Part shown: piece by piece, positions 63,439-64,000 of the stretch | Numbering within the stretch: position 1 is the stretch's first letter | Layout of the letters: each line of letters starts with the position of its first letter | Source: Flavobacteriales bacterium | Lineage (GTDB): Bacteria > Bacteroidota > Bacteroidia > Flavobacteriales_C > GCA-002722245 | Reading direction: 5' to 3' | NCBI GenBank assembly: GCA_023251095.1 | Contig: JAHEZL010000018.1 | Location: 1-64,000 of the forward strand | DNA: 64,000 nucleotides | The notes under the pieces: generated by a model | Database searches by the model: none | What the model saw: the letters and a program-made list of their open reading frames with translations, nothing else | What the model was told of the DNA's origin: nothing | Position numbers and translations under genes: made by a program

Positions 63439-63612
63439 TCACCAAGTTTAGCGAAGCGTAACTTGGTGATTTCACAAATGAACGTAGAAGCTTTCAGCTT
63501 CTTTCCTCGAAGAGGAACATGCATTAAATATGTTTTTCCTGCGGAAAAAGGAAGTTGAAAACTTCCAAGCAGACTCGTTATTTCGCAAAGTTACGCTGCG
63601 CTAAACTTCGCG
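63439..63612. repeat. Cluster of tight palindromes
   Basis: At least six consecutive hairpins: TCACCAAGTT/AACTTGGTGA (63439-63469), GAAGCT-TTC-AGCTTC (63487-63501), TTCCTC-GAA-GAGGAA (63503-63517), TTTTTCC-TGC-GGAAAAA (63533-63549), GGAAGTT-GAA-AACTTCC (63550-63566) and CGCAAAGTT/AACTTCGCG (63584-63612). Four have three-base loops. The outer two share the core AAGTTTAGCGnAGCGTAACTT in opposite orientation. It has no credible gene. Confidence 0.7.
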
Positions 63613-63672
63613 AGGCGGTGCTTTTTTTTGTTTTCGCCCTCCGTTACACCATATTTAACGAGGCGGAGTTTA

Positions 63673-64000
63673 TCACGACATTAAACCAGCTCCACCGACA
63701 TTGTGAATCAAAACACATACAAATGTCCAAAAAAGTACATGTGCAAAAGTTATCATAATGAGGACACTCCTATTTCTATATGGTTCCATCAACAGCGAAG
63801 CTCCTGCTAAAATCCAAATAACAATTAATGAAATCACTAAAACATTAAAACGAAGTGCTATTTTTTCATTGAGAAAATAATAAAGATCATTCTTGTTTGA
63901 AATAGGAATTCTATCATCGTTGTATAAAATATTTTTTAAAAACTTATTCCAAAACTTTAGATTCAGAATAGAAACTAATCCAATTGAGATATTTAGAACC
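63673..64000 (-). CDS. Membrane protein, C-terminal part (runs off right edge)
   Basis: The minus strand is open from the right edge to TGA at 63675-63673, giving at least 108 residues. Three hydrophobic stretches are visible (VLNISIGLVSILNL, LVISLIVIWILAGASLLM, VLIMITFAHVLFWTFVCVLI) and the end is HNVGGAGLMS. The start lies outside the window. No family was recognised; a small integral membrane protein is all that can be said. Confidence 0.65.
   Translation of the reverse strand, partial: VLNISIGLVSILNLKFWNKFLKNILYNDDRIPISNKNDLYYFLNEKIALRFNVLVISLIVIWILAGASLLMEPYRNRSVLIMITFAHVLFWTFVCVLIHNVGGAGLMS

Noticed and set aside
63555-63758. 67-residue plus-strand ORF at the right end
   Set aside because: It starts with TTG inside a hairpin, runs through palindromic repeats and overlaps the open minus-strand membrane protein.

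Overview
The window comes from a Bacteroidota (Bacteroidetes) chromosome. Three exported cellulases and one leucine-rich-repeat-like protein end in type IX secretion (Por) sorting domains. Several promoters carry the phylum's TAnnTTTG -7 box, starts generally lack a Shine-Dalgarno sequence, and families such as DUF4421 and DUF4494 are typical of the phylum. The DNA is AT-rich. The three glycoside hydrolases (GH8, GH9, GH9) suggest a cellulose or beta-glucan degrader. Genus cannot be decided from the sequence.

Layout. 1-8690 (- strand): start of purA, a Fur-family regulator, and a tightly packed operon reading copA - GT4 - Wzx-like flippase - sulfotransferase - asnB-like amidotransferase - archaemetzincin lipoprotein. 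8801-23943: an accessory region that ends at a tRNA-Ser(GCU) gene and is punctuated by six related repeats (R1-R6) plus terminator/T-arm-like repeats. These cut it into cassette-like units: a ParE/RelE toxin-antitoxin pair, a NO-sensing phosphorelay block, two more toxin-antitoxin pairs, a DUF4375-YwqK gene, and a Crp / rhodanese-metallo-beta-lactamase / MFS unit. 24084-33053: a helical-repeat protein, a probable structured small RNA, a lipoprotein, a TPR-SpoIIE phosphatase operon and a GHL10 hydrolase. 33520-37083: a secreted GH8 enzyme. 37262-42266: nuclease, gcvT, GT4 and a WbpM/CapD-like sugar dehydratase. 42270-58275: mostly housekeeping genes (metX, rocD, a gmhB-rhomboid operon, a dihydroorotase-like protein, aroE, dnaA). 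58405-63378: two tandem secreted GH9 cellulases. The right edge holds a hairpin cluster and a partial membrane protein.

How genes work together. In the phosphorelay block an H-NOX protein is followed 7 bp later by a soluble hybrid histidine kinase with receiver and HPt domains. Upstream lies a receiver with a C-terminal membrane anchor, and divergently a LytTR response regulator. A second receiver-anchor/hybrid-kinase pair follows. Both anchored-receiver genes, plus a gene-free segment ending in a strong terminator, are preceded by direct repeats with exactly 21-bp period, the spacing expected of LytTR operators. I infer one regulon that includes a C-rich small RNA.

The strongest candidates for something undescribed are the tRNA-Ser-linked cassette array (no recombinase visible), the LytTR/H-NOX/anchored-receiver/sRNA circuit, and the structured RNA at 25745-25929. 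Every function here is read from motifs and context; no database search was possible.
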